This document shows, piece by piece, positions 18,001 to 25,711 of a stretch of 64,000 bases of DNA. This stretch comes from an uncultured Erysipelotrichaceae bacterium (lineage in GTDB: Bacteria; Bacillota_I; Bacilli_A; Erysipelotrichales; Erysipelotrichaceae). A program made the position numbers and the translations under genes. The stretch covers positions 1 through 64,000 of the forward strand of contig CACYNH010000022.1 in the NCBI GenBank assembly GCA_902775735.1. The letters are read 5' to 3'. Position 1 is the first letter of the stretch. Each line of letters begins with the position of its first letter. Under the pieces are notes generated by a model. That model was not told where the DNA came from and ran no database searches. It saw nothing but the letters and a program-made list of their open reading frames with translations.

Positions 18001-19504
18001 GTTTGACATGCGGGCCTGCATACATCGCAAGCGGCGTGTCATGGCCCATTGAGGCGGTCGGTTCGGAAGCGCTGTTTGCCATGTGGTAAAGGACATCCAT
18101 GACGTCCTCATAGGAATAGCCGAAAACCTTGTAGAGCTTGTCGCGGGTTTTCTGGTCATGGGAAGGCAGCCGGTGGTTGGGAATCGGCAGGCTGCTGAGT
18201 TTTTTCAGGTGCAGGCTCAGCCATTCGCCGTAGGGGTTGGCATTGATATAGGTGTTTTTGCATTCCTCATCGTCGATGATCCGTTTCCTGACGGTATCGG
18301 CCAGAAGAATCCTGCCCGGCATCAGGCGGGACTTTTTGACGATATGCGCTTCATCAAAGTCAAGGACGCCGACTTCCGAGGAAAGGATGAGCCTGTTGTC
18401 ATCCGTGACATAGTATCTTGCCGGTCTGAGTCCGTTTCTGTCGAGGCAGGCGCCCAGTCTTTCACCGTCGGTGAAGATGACCGCCGCCGGGCCGTCCCAG
18501 GGTTCCATCATGGTCGCGTAGTAATGATAGAAATCCTTTTTGTCCTTGAAGATGGAATTGTTATTGCGCCATGGTTCGGGAATCATGATCATTAACGCCA
18601 GCGGCAGATCAATGCCGCTCATGTACATGAACTCAAGGGTATTGTCGACCATAGCGGAATCGGAACCGTCATCGCTGATCACCGGATAGATCCTGTCGAT
18701 ATAGGGCTCATTCATCTCCGAATGCATGGTTTCCTCACGCGCAAGCATCCGGTCGTGGTTGCCGGAGATTGTGTTGATTTCGCCGTTATGGGCGATCATC
18801 CGGTACGGATGGGCACGGTTCCAGCTCGGGTTGGTGTTGGTGGAAAAGCGGGAATGGACAACAGCGATCGCCGTTTCGAAATCCTCCGACTGCAGGTCTC
18901 TGTAAAACTGCCGCAGCTGGGAAACAAGAAACATTCCCTTGTATACGACAGTGCGGGAGGAAAGAGAAACGATATAGGCGCTGTCGTTGCCCTGTTCGAA
19001 TTCCCTTCTTGCCACATAGAGAAGCCGGTCGAACGCAAGCCCCTTCTCACAGTCCTGCGGCTTTGCCAGAAAGACCTGGCGGATGACAGGCATACTGTCG
19101 AGCGCTTTCTTTCCGAGAATTTCACTGTTTACCGGCACATCGCGCCAGCCGAGCACCTTCATGCCGTATTTTTCGGCAATGACGCCGAGCATCCGGCAGG
19201 AGATGACCCGGGAAACCTGGCTGCTGTAAAAAAAGAACATACCGACGCCGTACTCTCCTTCATCAGGCAGCTCAATGCCCTCTTCCGCCGCGGCTTTGCG
19301 GAAGAAGCGGTGGGAAATCTGCAGAAGAATTCCGACGCCGTCGCCGACTTCGCCGCTGGCGTCCTTGCCGGCCCTGTGGCCCAGATGTTCCACAATTGTA
19401 AGAGCATCGTCCACCGCCGCATGCGTCTGGGTGCCGTCGATATTTACAACGGCGCCGATGCCGCAGGAATCATGATCGATTGTCTGGTTCTGTTTTCCCC
19501 TCAT
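15020..19504 (-). CDS. gltB: Glutamate synthase large subunit
   Basis: This 1,494-residue enzyme converts 2-oxoglutarate and glutamine to two glutamates. The N-terminal nucleophile is the Cys in DSCGIGAVVNIDG. The central FMN domain has EIQIKMAQGAKPGEGG and the 3Fe-4S motif CMMMRVCSKDTCPFGIATQ. The C-terminal GXGXG beta-helix is seen as repeated G-rich blocks around GDANDYVGKGLSGG. It starts behind GGGAGGAG. A short leader hairpin separates it from the ANTAR gene upstream, and it overlaps gltD downstream. Confidence 0.97.
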   Translation of the reverse strand: MRGKQNQTIDHDSCGIGAVVNIDGTQTHAAVDDALTIVEHLGHRAGKDASGEVGDGVGILLQISHRFFRKAAAEEGIELPDEGEYGVGMFFFYSSQVSRVISCRMLGVIAEKYGMKVLGWRDVPVNSEILGKKALDSMPVIRQVFLAKPQDCEKGLAFDRLLYVARREFEQGNDSAYIVSLSSRTVVYKGMFLVSQLRQFYRDLQSEDFETAIAVVHSRFSTNTNPSWNRAHPYRMIAHNGEINTISGNHDRMLAREETMHSEMNEPYIDRIYPVISDDGSDSAMVDNTLEFMYMSGIDLPLALMIMIPEPWRNNNSIFKDKKDFYHYYATMMEPWDGPAAVIFTDGERLGACLDRNGLRPARYYVTDDNRLILSSEVGVLDFDEAHIVKKSRLMPGRILLADTVRKRIIDDEECKNTYINANPYGEWLSLHLKKLSSLPIPNHRLPSHDQKTRDKLYKVFGYSYEDVMDVLYHMANSASEPTASMGHDTPLAMYAGPHVKLSGYFYQRFAQVTNPPIDSIREKIVTDTAVYLGSQGNLLEEKSANCGVLEINNPILTGTDMMKIKALNQPGLKCAVISMLYYPSTSLEKAVEQLCFSCDRAYTAGANILVLSDRGVDENHLPIPALLAVSAAEQHMVRTKKCTKVSLIVESGEPCTVHDCAALLGFGAGAVHPYLAQECIVELIDLGILDKDYHTAIDDYNSAIRDGIVKIAAKMGVSTIQSYQSARIFESLGLSDDVIDRYFSGTVSDGGPITIHDIEKDILYRHSHAFDPLGLSVDTTLDSTGSHGLRSNHAAESHLYSPEVITALQTACRSGKYEDFEHYTELLYAMSPHHLRDTYSFVKDKVPVPLEEVEAAEEIVKRFNTGAMSFGSISKEAHETMAEAMNRLGARSNTGEGGEDPARFGTIRNSAVKQIASGRFGVNIEYLNSAKEIQIKMAQGAKPGEGGHLPANKVYPWVAATRCSTPGVALISPPPHHDIYSIEDLAQLIYDLKNANRNARISVKLVSEKGVGTVACGVAKAGAGVILISSSDGGTGAAPYSSIHHAGLPWEAGIIEAHRCLAENNLREHVILQADGKLMSGRDVAIAAMLGAEEFGFASGPLVSLGCMMMRVCSKDTCPFGIATQNEALRARFKGKPEHVMNYMLMIAEEVRRIMASLGIRTMDELIGRSDLLITPSGMPYAEELKESLPLHCTKGHEFDFGLENTADMKTLIPWYHSCLKSKKKRQIRIQLNASDRTAGTLLGSEIIQTRREPEPDDTWTVECTGSAGQSFGAFIPKGLTLKLQGDANDYVGKGLSGGKIIIHPKEDASFEWDQNIITGNVALYGATGGTAYFAGIAGERFCVRNSGARAVCEGCGDHGLEYMTGGVAVILGETGKNFAAGMSGGIAYVLDEHHSLYRRISSGPLVLKEVTDRYDIHQLREILEDYYRETGSPKARKILDNEEEWLPHFKKIIAAPYQAIVERISHYEEQGISRQNAEMAAFAELTRTHGGA

Positions 19505-19541
19505 ATTACTCCTCCCGTTTTTCCCCTTTGAAAGCCGGAAG

Positions 19542-19561
19542 CCGGGATCAGAAGATCCCGG
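19542..19561 (-). promoter_or_regulatory. Stable hairpin between the ANTAR gene and gltB
   Basis: CCGGGATC/GATCCCGG with a four-base loop lies 38 bases before gltB. It is not followed by a U run, so it may be an RNA-processing or attenuation element rather than a simple terminator. Confidence 0.5.
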
Positions 19562-19568
19562 TCGTTCC

Positions 19569-20102
19569 TTATGGTTGTTCTGAATTTTCAGCGATGATCC
19601 GCTGCGCCACTTTCGCCATGGGCAGCCCGAGATTCATGCTGAGACGCTGCAGATAGCGGTGGGCTTCCGCTTCATCCATCTGTTTCTGTTCCATGAGCTG
19701 TTCTTTGGCGGCGCGGATCGTTTCCCGGTCTGATTCGGGGCGTCTGGGCATCCGCTGATAATGCAGCTGCGCCAGCATGTCCGCCCAGGCGATCAGGACG
19801 GATTTGTTCACCGGCATAGCCTGGCGGAAGATCTTCTCCGAACTGATCTGGGCAAACTGGTCAGGCCGGCACAGACACAGGATTTCCACATGTTCATTGA
19901 GATCGCCCGCCACCTCGTCGAGCGATCTGTTTCTTAACCGTACGCCGGCGATGAGGACGCCGTCCTGGATCATCCTGAATGTGCGTCTGACTTCATCCGC
20001 GGATGAACAGGTGCGGATCACTTCATAGCCGCTTTCCCTCAGAAGCGAGGCGATCCGTTCGGCAGTTTCCCTGTCATGGAACGCGACTGCGAATTTTGTC
20101 AT
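19569..20102 (-). CDS. ANTAR-domain RNA-binding regulator with degenerate receiver domain
   Basis: Residues 1-110 of this 177-residue protein resemble a response-regulator receiver. The usual phospho-acceptor Asp strand reads DGVLIAGVRLRN, without the Asp, so phosphorylation is unlikely. Residues 118-172 form an ANTAR domain (AKEQLMEQKQMDEAEAHRYL, LGLPMAKVAQRII). ANTAR proteins bind paired RNA hairpins and prevent terminator formation. Its place between glnA and gltB, and the leader terminators in front of glnA and amt, suggest it controls nitrogen genes, possibly sensing a ligand or PII protein. That link is inferred. Confidence 0.85.
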   Translation of the reverse strand: MTKFAVAFHDRETAERIASLLRESGYEVIRTCSSADEVRRTFRMIQDGVLIAGVRLRNRSLDEVAGDLNEHVEILCLCRPDQFAQISSEKIFRQAMPVNKSVLIAWADMLAQLHYQRMPRRPESDRETIRAAKEQLMEQKQMDEAEAHRYLQRLSMNLGLPMAKVAQRIIAENSEQP

Positions 20103-20110
20103 GGCAGTTC

Positions 20111-21439
20111 TCAGTACATCATCAGATATTCATTGATTTCCCATTCAGAAACCGAGGTGCGGTACGCGTCCCACTCGGCATACTTGCCGGCGCTGTACTG
20201 GCTGATGATATGGGAACCGAGTGTATCGCAGACAACTTTGTCCTCAAGCATGAGATCAACCGCTTCCTTCAGGTTTGCCGGCAGGCTTTCGATGCCTTTT
20301 TCTTTTCTCTCCTCTTCATTCATCACGAAGATGTTTTCAAGGACTTCTTCCGGCGGCGTCAGGCCGCGCTCAATTCCATCGAGACCGGCAGCCAGGCAGA
20401 CCGCCAGTTCCAGATAAGGATTGCAGGAAGGATCCGGACATCTCAGTTCGACTCTTGTCGCCTGGCCGCGGGCTGCAGGAATGCGGATCAGGGCGGAACG
20501 ATTGGAAGCGGACCAGGAAATATAGCAGGGAGCCTCGTAGCCGGGCACCAGACGCTTGTAGCTGTTGACCAGCGGGTTGGTGATGGCGCTCATGGAGCGG
20601 ATATGCTCAAGAATGCCGGCGATGAAGGCGTACGCCTCTCTGGAAAGGCCTCTCTTGTCGGAAGGATCGGCGAAGATGTTGACGCCGTCTTTGAATAATG
20701 ACATGTTTGTATGCATGCCGCTGCCGTTGATGCCGTAGATCGGCTTGGGCATGAAGGTCGCGTGCAGGCCGTTCTTCTGGGCGATTGTCTTGACCGCCAG
20801 TTTGAATGTCATGACATTGTCGGCTGTTCTTAAAGCGTCGCCGTATTTGAAGTCGATCTCATGCTGGCCGCGGGCCACTTCATGATGGCTGGCTTCAACC
20901 TCATAGCCCATCTTTTCAAGCATCAGGCAGATCTCACGTCTTGTGGAGCCGCCGTGATCGAGCGGGTCAAGATCGAAATAGCCGGCGTCGTCGCTTGTCT
21001 TAGTAGTCGGCTGGCCGTTCTCATCGGTCTCAAACAGGAAGAATTCACATTCCGGACCGACATTGAAGGAGTAGCCCTTCTCCGCGGCTTTTGCGAGTTC
21101 CTTTTTCAGAACACTGCGGGGATCGCCGGCAAACGGTGTGCCGTCCGGGTTGTAAACATCGCAGATGAGTCTGGCGACACGGGCCTGGGACGGTCTCCAG
21201 GGAAGCACGGCATAGGAATCAAGATCGGGATGAAGATACATGTCGGACTCGTTGATCCTGACAAAACCCTCAATGGAGCTGCCGTCGATCATGATTTCGT
21301 TGTTGACGGCTTTCTGGATCTGGGATGAGGTGATCGCGACATTTTTCAGTCTTCCGAAAATGTCGGTGAACTGCATGCGGATAAATTCCACATCGCCTTC
21401 TTCAACCATTCTGATGATGTCTTCTTTTGTGTAGCTCAT
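20111..21439 (-). CDS. glnA: Glutamine synthetase type I (GSI-alpha)
   Basis: This 442-residue enzyme makes glutamine from glutamate, ammonia and ATP. Conserved blocks are IDGSSIEGFVRI, GPECEFFLFE, HHEVARGQHEID, NGSGMHTNMSLF and LVPGYEAPCYISWSASNRSALIRIP. There is no 25-residue GSI-beta insertion and no adenylylation-site NLYDLPPEE. This fits the Firmicute alpha type, which is controlled by feedback and regulators. It starts at MSYTKEDIIR with AGGAGGAAG upstream. It is the first gene of the operon and has its own promoter plus a leader hairpin. Confidence 0.97.
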   Translation of the reverse strand: MSYTKEDIIRMVEEGDVEFIRMQFTDIFGRLKNVAITSSQIQKAVNNEIMIDGSSIEGFVRINESDMYLHPDLDSYAVLPWRPSQARVARLICDVYNPDGTPFAGDPRSVLKKELAKAAEKGYSFNVGPECEFFLFETDENGQPTTKTSDDAGYFDLDPLDHGGSTRREICLMLEKMGYEVEASHHEVARGQHEIDFKYGDALRTADNVMTFKLAVKTIAQKNGLHATFMPKPIYGINGSGMHTNMSLFKDGVNIFADPSDKRGLSREAYAFIAGILEHIRSMSAITNPLVNSYKRLVPGYEAPCYISWSASNRSALIRIPAARGQATRVELRCPDPSCNPYLELAVCLAAGLDGIERGLTPPEEVLENIFVMNEEERKEKGIESLPANLKEAVDLMLEDKVVCDTLGSHIISQYSAGKYAEWDAYRTSVSEWEINEYLMMY

Positions 21440-21460
21440 ACTCTTCTTCCTCCTGGTCAA

Positions 21461-21507
21461 TAAAACAAAAGAGCAAAGGAAACCCGCTGTCCGGGCACCT
21501 TTGCTCT
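21461..21507 (-). terminator. Leader terminator of glnA
   Basis: On the minus strand, AGAGCAAAGG and CCTTTGCTCT form a perfect ten-base-pair stem followed by TTTTGTTTT. It begins about ten bases after the predicted transcription start and ends 22 bases before the glnA start codon. A terminator here should stop most transcripts unless something prevents it. Confidence 0.8.
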
Positions 21508-21517
21508 AACAGTGTCT

Positions 21518-21546
21518 ATAGTAAATATCCGAATGTAACTTGTCAA
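21518..21546 (-). promoter_or_regulatory. glnA promoter
   Basis: On the minus strand, TTGACA, 17 bases and TACTAT form a strong sigma-A promoter just downstream of dapL. The following leader is short and dominated by the terminator hairpin. Confidence 0.75.
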
Positions 21547-21554
21547 TATCTTTT

Positions 21555-22745
21555 TCAGAAATATTTTTCATTTCTGAGAAGGACGATTCTTCTGCCCGCT
21601 TCCTTCACATCTTCCTCATTTGCGAACATGGAGAAACGGATCCACCCTTCCCCGCTTGCGCCGAATCCGGCGCCCGGCGTCGCGACAATCTCAGCCTGTT
21701 TCAGCAGGATGTCAAAAACCTCCCAGCTGCCGAGAGGATCCGGACACTTCATCCAGATGTACGGCGAGTTCTTCCCGCCGGCATAGGAAAGCCCAGCTTC
21801 CTCCAGCGCCTTCATAAAATTATGCGCGTTTGCGCGATAGACCTCATGGAGTTCCCTGACTTCCTTCTGCCCTTCCTCGCTGAACACCGCCAATGCCCCT
21901 TTCTGCAGAATATAAGAGACGCCGTTGGTGCGGGTCGTGCGGTTGCGAACCCACATCGCGTTGAGCGAAAGGCCGTCCCGCTCCAGAGCCGTCGGAATGA
22001 CGGTATAGCCGCATCTGGTTCCGGTGAATCCGGCAGTTTTGGAAAGTGAGGAAATCTCGATGGCGCATTCTTTTGCCCCTTTGATTTCATAAACGCTGCG
22101 GGGAATGTTTTCCTCCGTGATAAAGGATTCATAGGCGGCGTCAAAAAGAATGACCGACTTTGTCTTAACGGCATACGCGATCCACTCTTCAAGACATTCC
22201 CGTGTGCAGACGGCGCCGGTGGGATTGTCCGGCGAACAGAGATAGATCAGGGCCTGTATCTCCTTTTCAGGAGGAACCGGCAGGAAGTCCTCTGTCATGC
22301 GGGGAAAAATGATCTCTCTGCCATCCATGACATTGGCGTCCGCGTAGGCCGGATAAGCGGGTTCGGGAATCATTGCCGGAAGACTCTTATCAAATAAATG
22401 AAGAATGTCGCCGAATTCATCGCTGGCGCCGCTGGAGACAAAGACCTCGCTTTCATCCACGGGAATGTTTCTTTTCTGATACCACTTTGCGATGGCAAGG
22501 CGCAGCTGTGAGTCGCCGCACTCGGGCATGTAGCCGTGAAAGGTTTCCGCGTGAGCCTGCTCTTCAACCGCTTCATGGAGCGCTTTGATCACAGACGGCG
22601 TCAGGGGCTGAGTCACATCGCCGATGCCCAGGCGCAGAATCATCTTTCCCGGGTTTTCTTTACTCCATTCTTCCACCCGTCTGCGGATATCCGCGAAAAG
22701 ATAGGATTCTTTCACTTTCATGTAATTCAGATTCATGCAGATCAT
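21555..22745 (-). CDS. dapL: LL-diaminopimelate aminotransferase-like enzyme
   Basis: This 396-residue PLP-dependent class I aminotransferase has the Schiff-base lysine in SLSKTAGFTGTRCGY and the substrate-binding SPDNPTGAVCT. The start region YMKVKESYLFADIRRRV is characteristic of DapL, which makes LL-DAP directly from tetrahydrodipicolinate and glutamate. It overlaps dapF (ATGA), so the two successive steps LL-DAP and meso-DAP are made together. The start at 22745 has AGGAG upstream; an ATG three codons later is also possible. Confidence 0.93.
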   Translation of the reverse strand: MICMNLNYMKVKESYLFADIRRRVEEWSKENPGKMILRLGIGDVTQPLTPSVIKALHEAVEEQAHAETFHGYMPECGDSQLRLAIAKWYQKRNIPVDESEVFVSSGASDEFGDILHLFDKSLPAMIPEPAYPAYADANVMDGREIIFPRMTEDFLPVPPEKEIQALIYLCSPDNPTGAVCTRECLEEWIAYAVKTKSVILFDAAYESFITEENIPRSVYEIKGAKECAIEISSLSKTAGFTGTRCGYTVIPTALERDGLSLNAMWVRNRTTRTNGVSYILQKGALAVFSEEGQKEVRELHEVYRANAHNFMKALEEAGLSYAGGKNSPYIWMKCPDPLGSWEVFDILLKQAEIVATPGAGFGASGEGWIRFSMFANEEDVKEAGRRIVLLRNEKYF

Positions 22746-23551
22746 TTTCTGCCCACTCCTTCCATTTCAATTTCAGCCTCATAAACAAATTCCGCCGGAC
22801 CTCTCATAAGGAATTCCCCGTTTTCTTCTTTTGTGAATTCCAGCATCCCGCCGTCCAGTTCCACAAGAACAGGCTGATCTGCGGGCGCCATGCCTGTATG
22901 TATGGCCGCGGCAGCGCTGGCTGTGGCGCCGGTGCCGCAGGCCATGGTCACTCCGCTCCCTCTCTCCCAGACCCGCATGCGCAGTGTACCGCCGCTTCGC
23001 ACATGGACAAACTCGCAGTTGACCCCGTCCGGAAACATTGAATGGTGTTCAATGAGGGAGCCGATCTTCTCCGGCAGTGAAAGTCCCTCTTCATCAGTAA
23101 AAATCACAGCGTGGGGATTGCCGGTGCTGACCGGATACAGGGTATATGTCTGCCCCTTGATTTCAATTTTCTGAGGCGGGCTAACTGTGACGGTTCCCAT
23201 GTTCACGGAAACGGATGTGACTTTGCCTCTGTGAACATCAAGGTGCAGTTTCCGGATGCCTGAGCGGGTTTCGATGAGAAGATCCGTTTTTCTGCTCAGT
23301 CCTTTTTCATAGATATATCTGCCGACACAGCGGATGCCGTTGCCGCACATGAGCGCTTCGGAACCGTCGGCGTTGAAGATGCGCATGCCGAAGTCGGCAG
23401 TGTCAGAGCGGGTGATATAGATCAGGCCGTCTGAGCCGATGCCATAGTGGCGGTCGGAAAGAAGAATGCTTAACTGCGAAACATTGGCTGGAACCTCTTC
23501 ATGGAAGTAGAGATAGTCATTGCCGAGTCCCTGCATTTTTGTGAATTTCAT
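22742..23551 (-). CDS. dapF: Diaminopimelate epimerase
   Basis: The 269-residue enzyme converts LL-DAP to meso-DAP for lysine and peptidoglycan. Both catalytic cysteines are present, in ALMCGNGIRCVGRY and VTMACGTGATASAAAA. It begins MKFTKMQGLGNDYLYF, a typical DapF opening, with AAGGAGAG before the ATG. It lies 13 bases after asnB and overlaps dapL, forming asnB-dapF-dapL. The whole unit probably depends on the T-box promoter in front of asnB. Confidence 0.96.
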   Translation of the reverse strand: MKFTKMQGLGNDYLYFHEEVPANVSQLSILLSDRHYGIGSDGLIYITRSDTADFGMRIFNADGSEALMCGNGIRCVGRYIYEKGLSRKTDLLIETRSGIRKLHLDVHRGKVTSVSVNMGTVTVSPPQKIEIKGQTYTLYPVSTGNPHAVIFTDEEGLSLPEKIGSLIEHHSMFPDGVNCEFVHVRSGGTLRMRVWERGSGVTMACGTGATASAAAAIHTGMAPADQPVLVELDGGMLEFTKEENGEFLMRGPAEFVYEAEIEMEGVGRK

Positions 23552-23564
23552 AAGACTCTCCTTT

Positions 23565-25148
23565 TCAGATCCCGCTGGCGCCGTAGTTGGAAAGAACCCT
23601 GGCGCTTGGATCATTGACGTCGCAGCCCTGCCATTCTCTGTTGGGCATCCAGTAGTCCGCGATCATTTCCGCCTGGCCGGGATAGTGCTTTTCAAACAGT
23701 TCGCGGTAAAGAAGGCTCTCTTTGGTAAACGGCGGGCAGTAAGTGTAAGCGGAAGACTTTTCAATGAACTCTTCATCGGTATAAAGGGTTTCTGCGTATT
23801 CTTTGATGTCATCGACCATCGAGTGGCCCACAGCGTCCGAGAAAGCCGCTTTCTGTCTCCACAGGATTTCTTCAGGAAGAATATGATCGTCTTCAAATGC
23901 TTTTCTCAGCAAGTACTTGCCCATGTGATGGCGGTTCATTTTGAGGATGGGATCAATTGCCATGGCGTAGCGGACGAATTTGAGATCACCGAAAGGGACC
24001 CTGGCTTCCAGGGAGTTGACGGAAATGCAGCGGTCAGCCCGCAATACGTCATACATGTGCAGTTCGCGGATTCTTTTCTCCGCTTCTTTCTGGAAGGAGT
24101 TGGCGTCAGGCGCGAAATCTGTATACTTGTATCCAAAAAGCTCATCAGAGATTTCTCCGGTCAGCAGAACCCGGATATCCGTGTTTTCGTGGATATATTT
24201 ACAGACAAGGTACATTCCCATGGAAGCCCTGATCGTTGTGATGTCCCATGTGCCAAGAAGTTTTACGACTTCCTCCAGGGAGGAAAGAACCTGTTCTTTT
24301 GTCATGATAACTTCGGTGTGGTCAGAGCCGATATACTCAGAAACCATGCGGGCGTATCTGAGGTCGATCGCGTCGGTGTCCATGCCGATGGCAAATGTCT
24401 TAATGGGATGGGAGCTGAGCTTTTGGGCGATGGCGCAGACCAGCGAGGAATCAAGGCCGCCGGAAAGCAGGAAGCCAACCGGTGCGTCGGCGTCCAGGCG
24501 TTTTTCAACCGCTTCGCACAGCAGTCTGTTCAGTTTATGGGAGATGGCCTCTTCATCCTTCATCGTGAACTGGCCGACGGCAGCCGGATCGCAATAGCGC
24601 ACAAAACCGTCCTTTTCACTCCAGTAGTGGCCAGGCGGAAACGGCAGGATTGTATCGCATAAGCCTTTCAGGTTTTTCGGCTCACTGGCAAAGGCATAAG
24701 AGCCATCCGCAAGTGTGCCGTAATACAGCGGACGGATCCCGATCGGATCCCTGGCGGCGATGATCATGTCTTCCTTATGGTCATAGATGATCATGGCAAA
24801 TTCAGCGTCGAGGGTTTTGAAGAGATCGGTTCCGTATTCGTAATAAAGAGGCAGAATGATTTCACAGTCAGAACCCGAGACAAGCGGAAAGTCTTCCATA
24901 AGTCTTTCCCGGACCGGCCTGAAGCCGTACAGCTCGCCGTTGCACACAGCGTAATCGCCGTTCATCTCAAACGGCTGCATTCCCTTTTCATCCAGTCCCA
25001 TGATGGCTAAACGGTGGAAGCCCATCCAGCCTTTCGGGATTTCAATCAGCCGGCTCATGTCCGGGCCTCTTGATTTTGTCTCGTCAAAGCATTTTTTCAT
25101 TGTGTCATAGGGAACATCTTTGGAAAGTACAGTGAAGATCGAACACAT
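23565..25148 (-). CDS. asnB: Asparagine synthase (glutamine-hydrolysing)
   Basis: This 527-residue enzyme amidates aspartate with glutamine nitrogen and ATP. The N-terminal nucleophile Cys2 is in MCSIFTVLSK, and the glutaminase domain has CNGELYGF. The synthetase P-loop is LLSGGLDSSLVCAIA. The start follows GGAGGTG. The upstream leader is a T-box, so expression should rise when tRNA-Asn is uncharged. It heads asnB-dapF-dapL; all three draw on the aspartate and glutamate family. Confidence 0.96.
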   Translation of the reverse strand: MCSIFTVLSKDVPYDTMKKCFDETKSRGPDMSRLIEIPKGWMGFHRLAIMGLDEKGMQPFEMNGDYAVCNGELYGFRPVRERLMEDFPLVSGSDCEIILPLYYEYGTDLFKTLDAEFAMIIYDHKEDMIIAARDPIGIRPLYYGTLADGSYAFASEPKNLKGLCDTILPFPPGHYWSEKDGFVRYCDPAAVGQFTMKDEEAISHKLNRLLCEAVEKRLDADAPVGFLLSGGLDSSLVCAIAQKLSSHPIKTFAIGMDTDAIDLRYARMVSEYIGSDHTEVIMTKEQVLSSLEEVVKLLGTWDITTIRASMGMYLVCKYIHENTDIRVLLTGEISDELFGYKYTDFAPDANSFQKEAEKRIRELHMYDVLRADRCISVNSLEARVPFGDLKFVRYAMAIDPILKMNRHHMGKYLLRKAFEDDHILPEEILWRQKAAFSDAVGHSMVDDIKEYAETLYTDEEFIEKSSAYTYCPPFTKESLLYRELFEKHYPGQAEMIADYWMPNREWQGCDVNDPSARVLSNYGASGI

Positions 25149-25168
25149 AAAACGGCACCTCCGGGTTC

Positions 25169-25426
25169 GGCAGACATCCTGAAATGATTCAGGACGAAGG
25201 CTGCCTCTCCGTGGTGCCACCTGATTTGCTTCTCAAGGTTCCATCAAACCATTGCGGGGATAACGTGCCGCTCTTCACGCCTTCCCTACTGGTCACCATT
25301 GACGTTCAGGTCGGACTTGGAAGTGTTTTTCCATGCCGGTTTCATACGGAATTTCCATCATCGCCCGCTCTCTTGGAATGAAATAACGGCTGTACTCCTC
25401 TTCCGCTTCGCTTTTTCTATGCATGC
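25169..25426 (-). promoter_or_regulatory. T-box leader of asnB (Asn specifier)
   Basis: Most of the 560 bases between asnB and amt on the minus strand is a T-box. The stem I base carries AGAGGAGTACAG, then AGAGAGCGGGCGATGATGG in the distal arm. An AAC codon in TGAACGTCAATGG is the likely specifier for asparagine. The T-box sequence GGTGGCACCACGG lies at 25209-25222. The last hairpin, GGCAG/CTGCC containing TCCTGAA/TTCAGGA (25169-25205), has no U run after it. GGCACC in the T-box is complementary to GGTGCC in the asnB ribosome site, so control may be on translation. Confidence 0.85.
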
Positions 25427-25456
25427 ATTCTATTCCCGCTTTCCCGCTCCCGTCAA
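25427..25456 (-). promoter_or_regulatory. asnB T-box promoter
   Basis: On the minus strand, TTGACG, 18 bases and TAGAAT lie directly before the T-box stem I. Confidence 0.65.
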
Positions 25457-25562
25457 GAAGTTTTCAAAAATATTTTCTGAAATTTATTTCATTCTTTTCG
25501 GGAGCCCCTTTAATAAGGATAGCGGAGCTGAAACGGTAAAAAACATGCAGAAAAAAAAGGCG

Positions 25563-25591
25563 TTGACAGCTATATCCCGGGTGTGTAATAT
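25563..25591 (+). promoter_or_regulatory. amt promoter
   Basis: A near-consensus sigma-A promoter: TTGACA, exactly 17 bases, TAATAT. Transcription should start near 25598. Confidence 0.85.
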
Positions 25592-25601
25592 GTACGCATT
25601 G

Positions 25602-25637
25602 AGGCAAGGGTGCCAATCCGGTACCCCTGCCTTTTCC
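25602..25637 (+). terminator. Terminator-like hairpin in the amt leader
   Basis: AGGCAAGGGTGCC pairs with GGTACCCCTGCCT and is followed by TTTTCC, only a few bases after the predicted start of transcription. GGGGAACCGG at 25654-25663 is nearly complementary to its 3-prime arm and could form a competing structure. Confidence 0.65.
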
Positions 25638-25711
25638 TGTTAAAAAGGCTTATGGGGAACCGGATTTCACAGCTGTGACCAATGATCTTTCAAAAGATTC
25701 AGGAGGAAAGA

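Noticed and set aside
18722-19531. A 269-codon plus-strand frame over the start of gltB
   Set aside because: It is antisense to a full-length, motif-complete GltB, has no ribosome site and its protein has no coherent features. The same applies to long antisense frames over asnB (23520-24662), the OYE-type enzyme (28344-29471), amt (26600-27544) and the beta-CASP nuclease (40434-41894).
21440-21507. Canonical paired ANTAR hairpins with hexanucleotide loops in the glnA leader
   Set aside because: Only the terminator hairpin with an inner CCCG/CGGG stem and five-base loop is seen. The A1-G4 hexaloop pattern is not satisfied here or in the amt leader.
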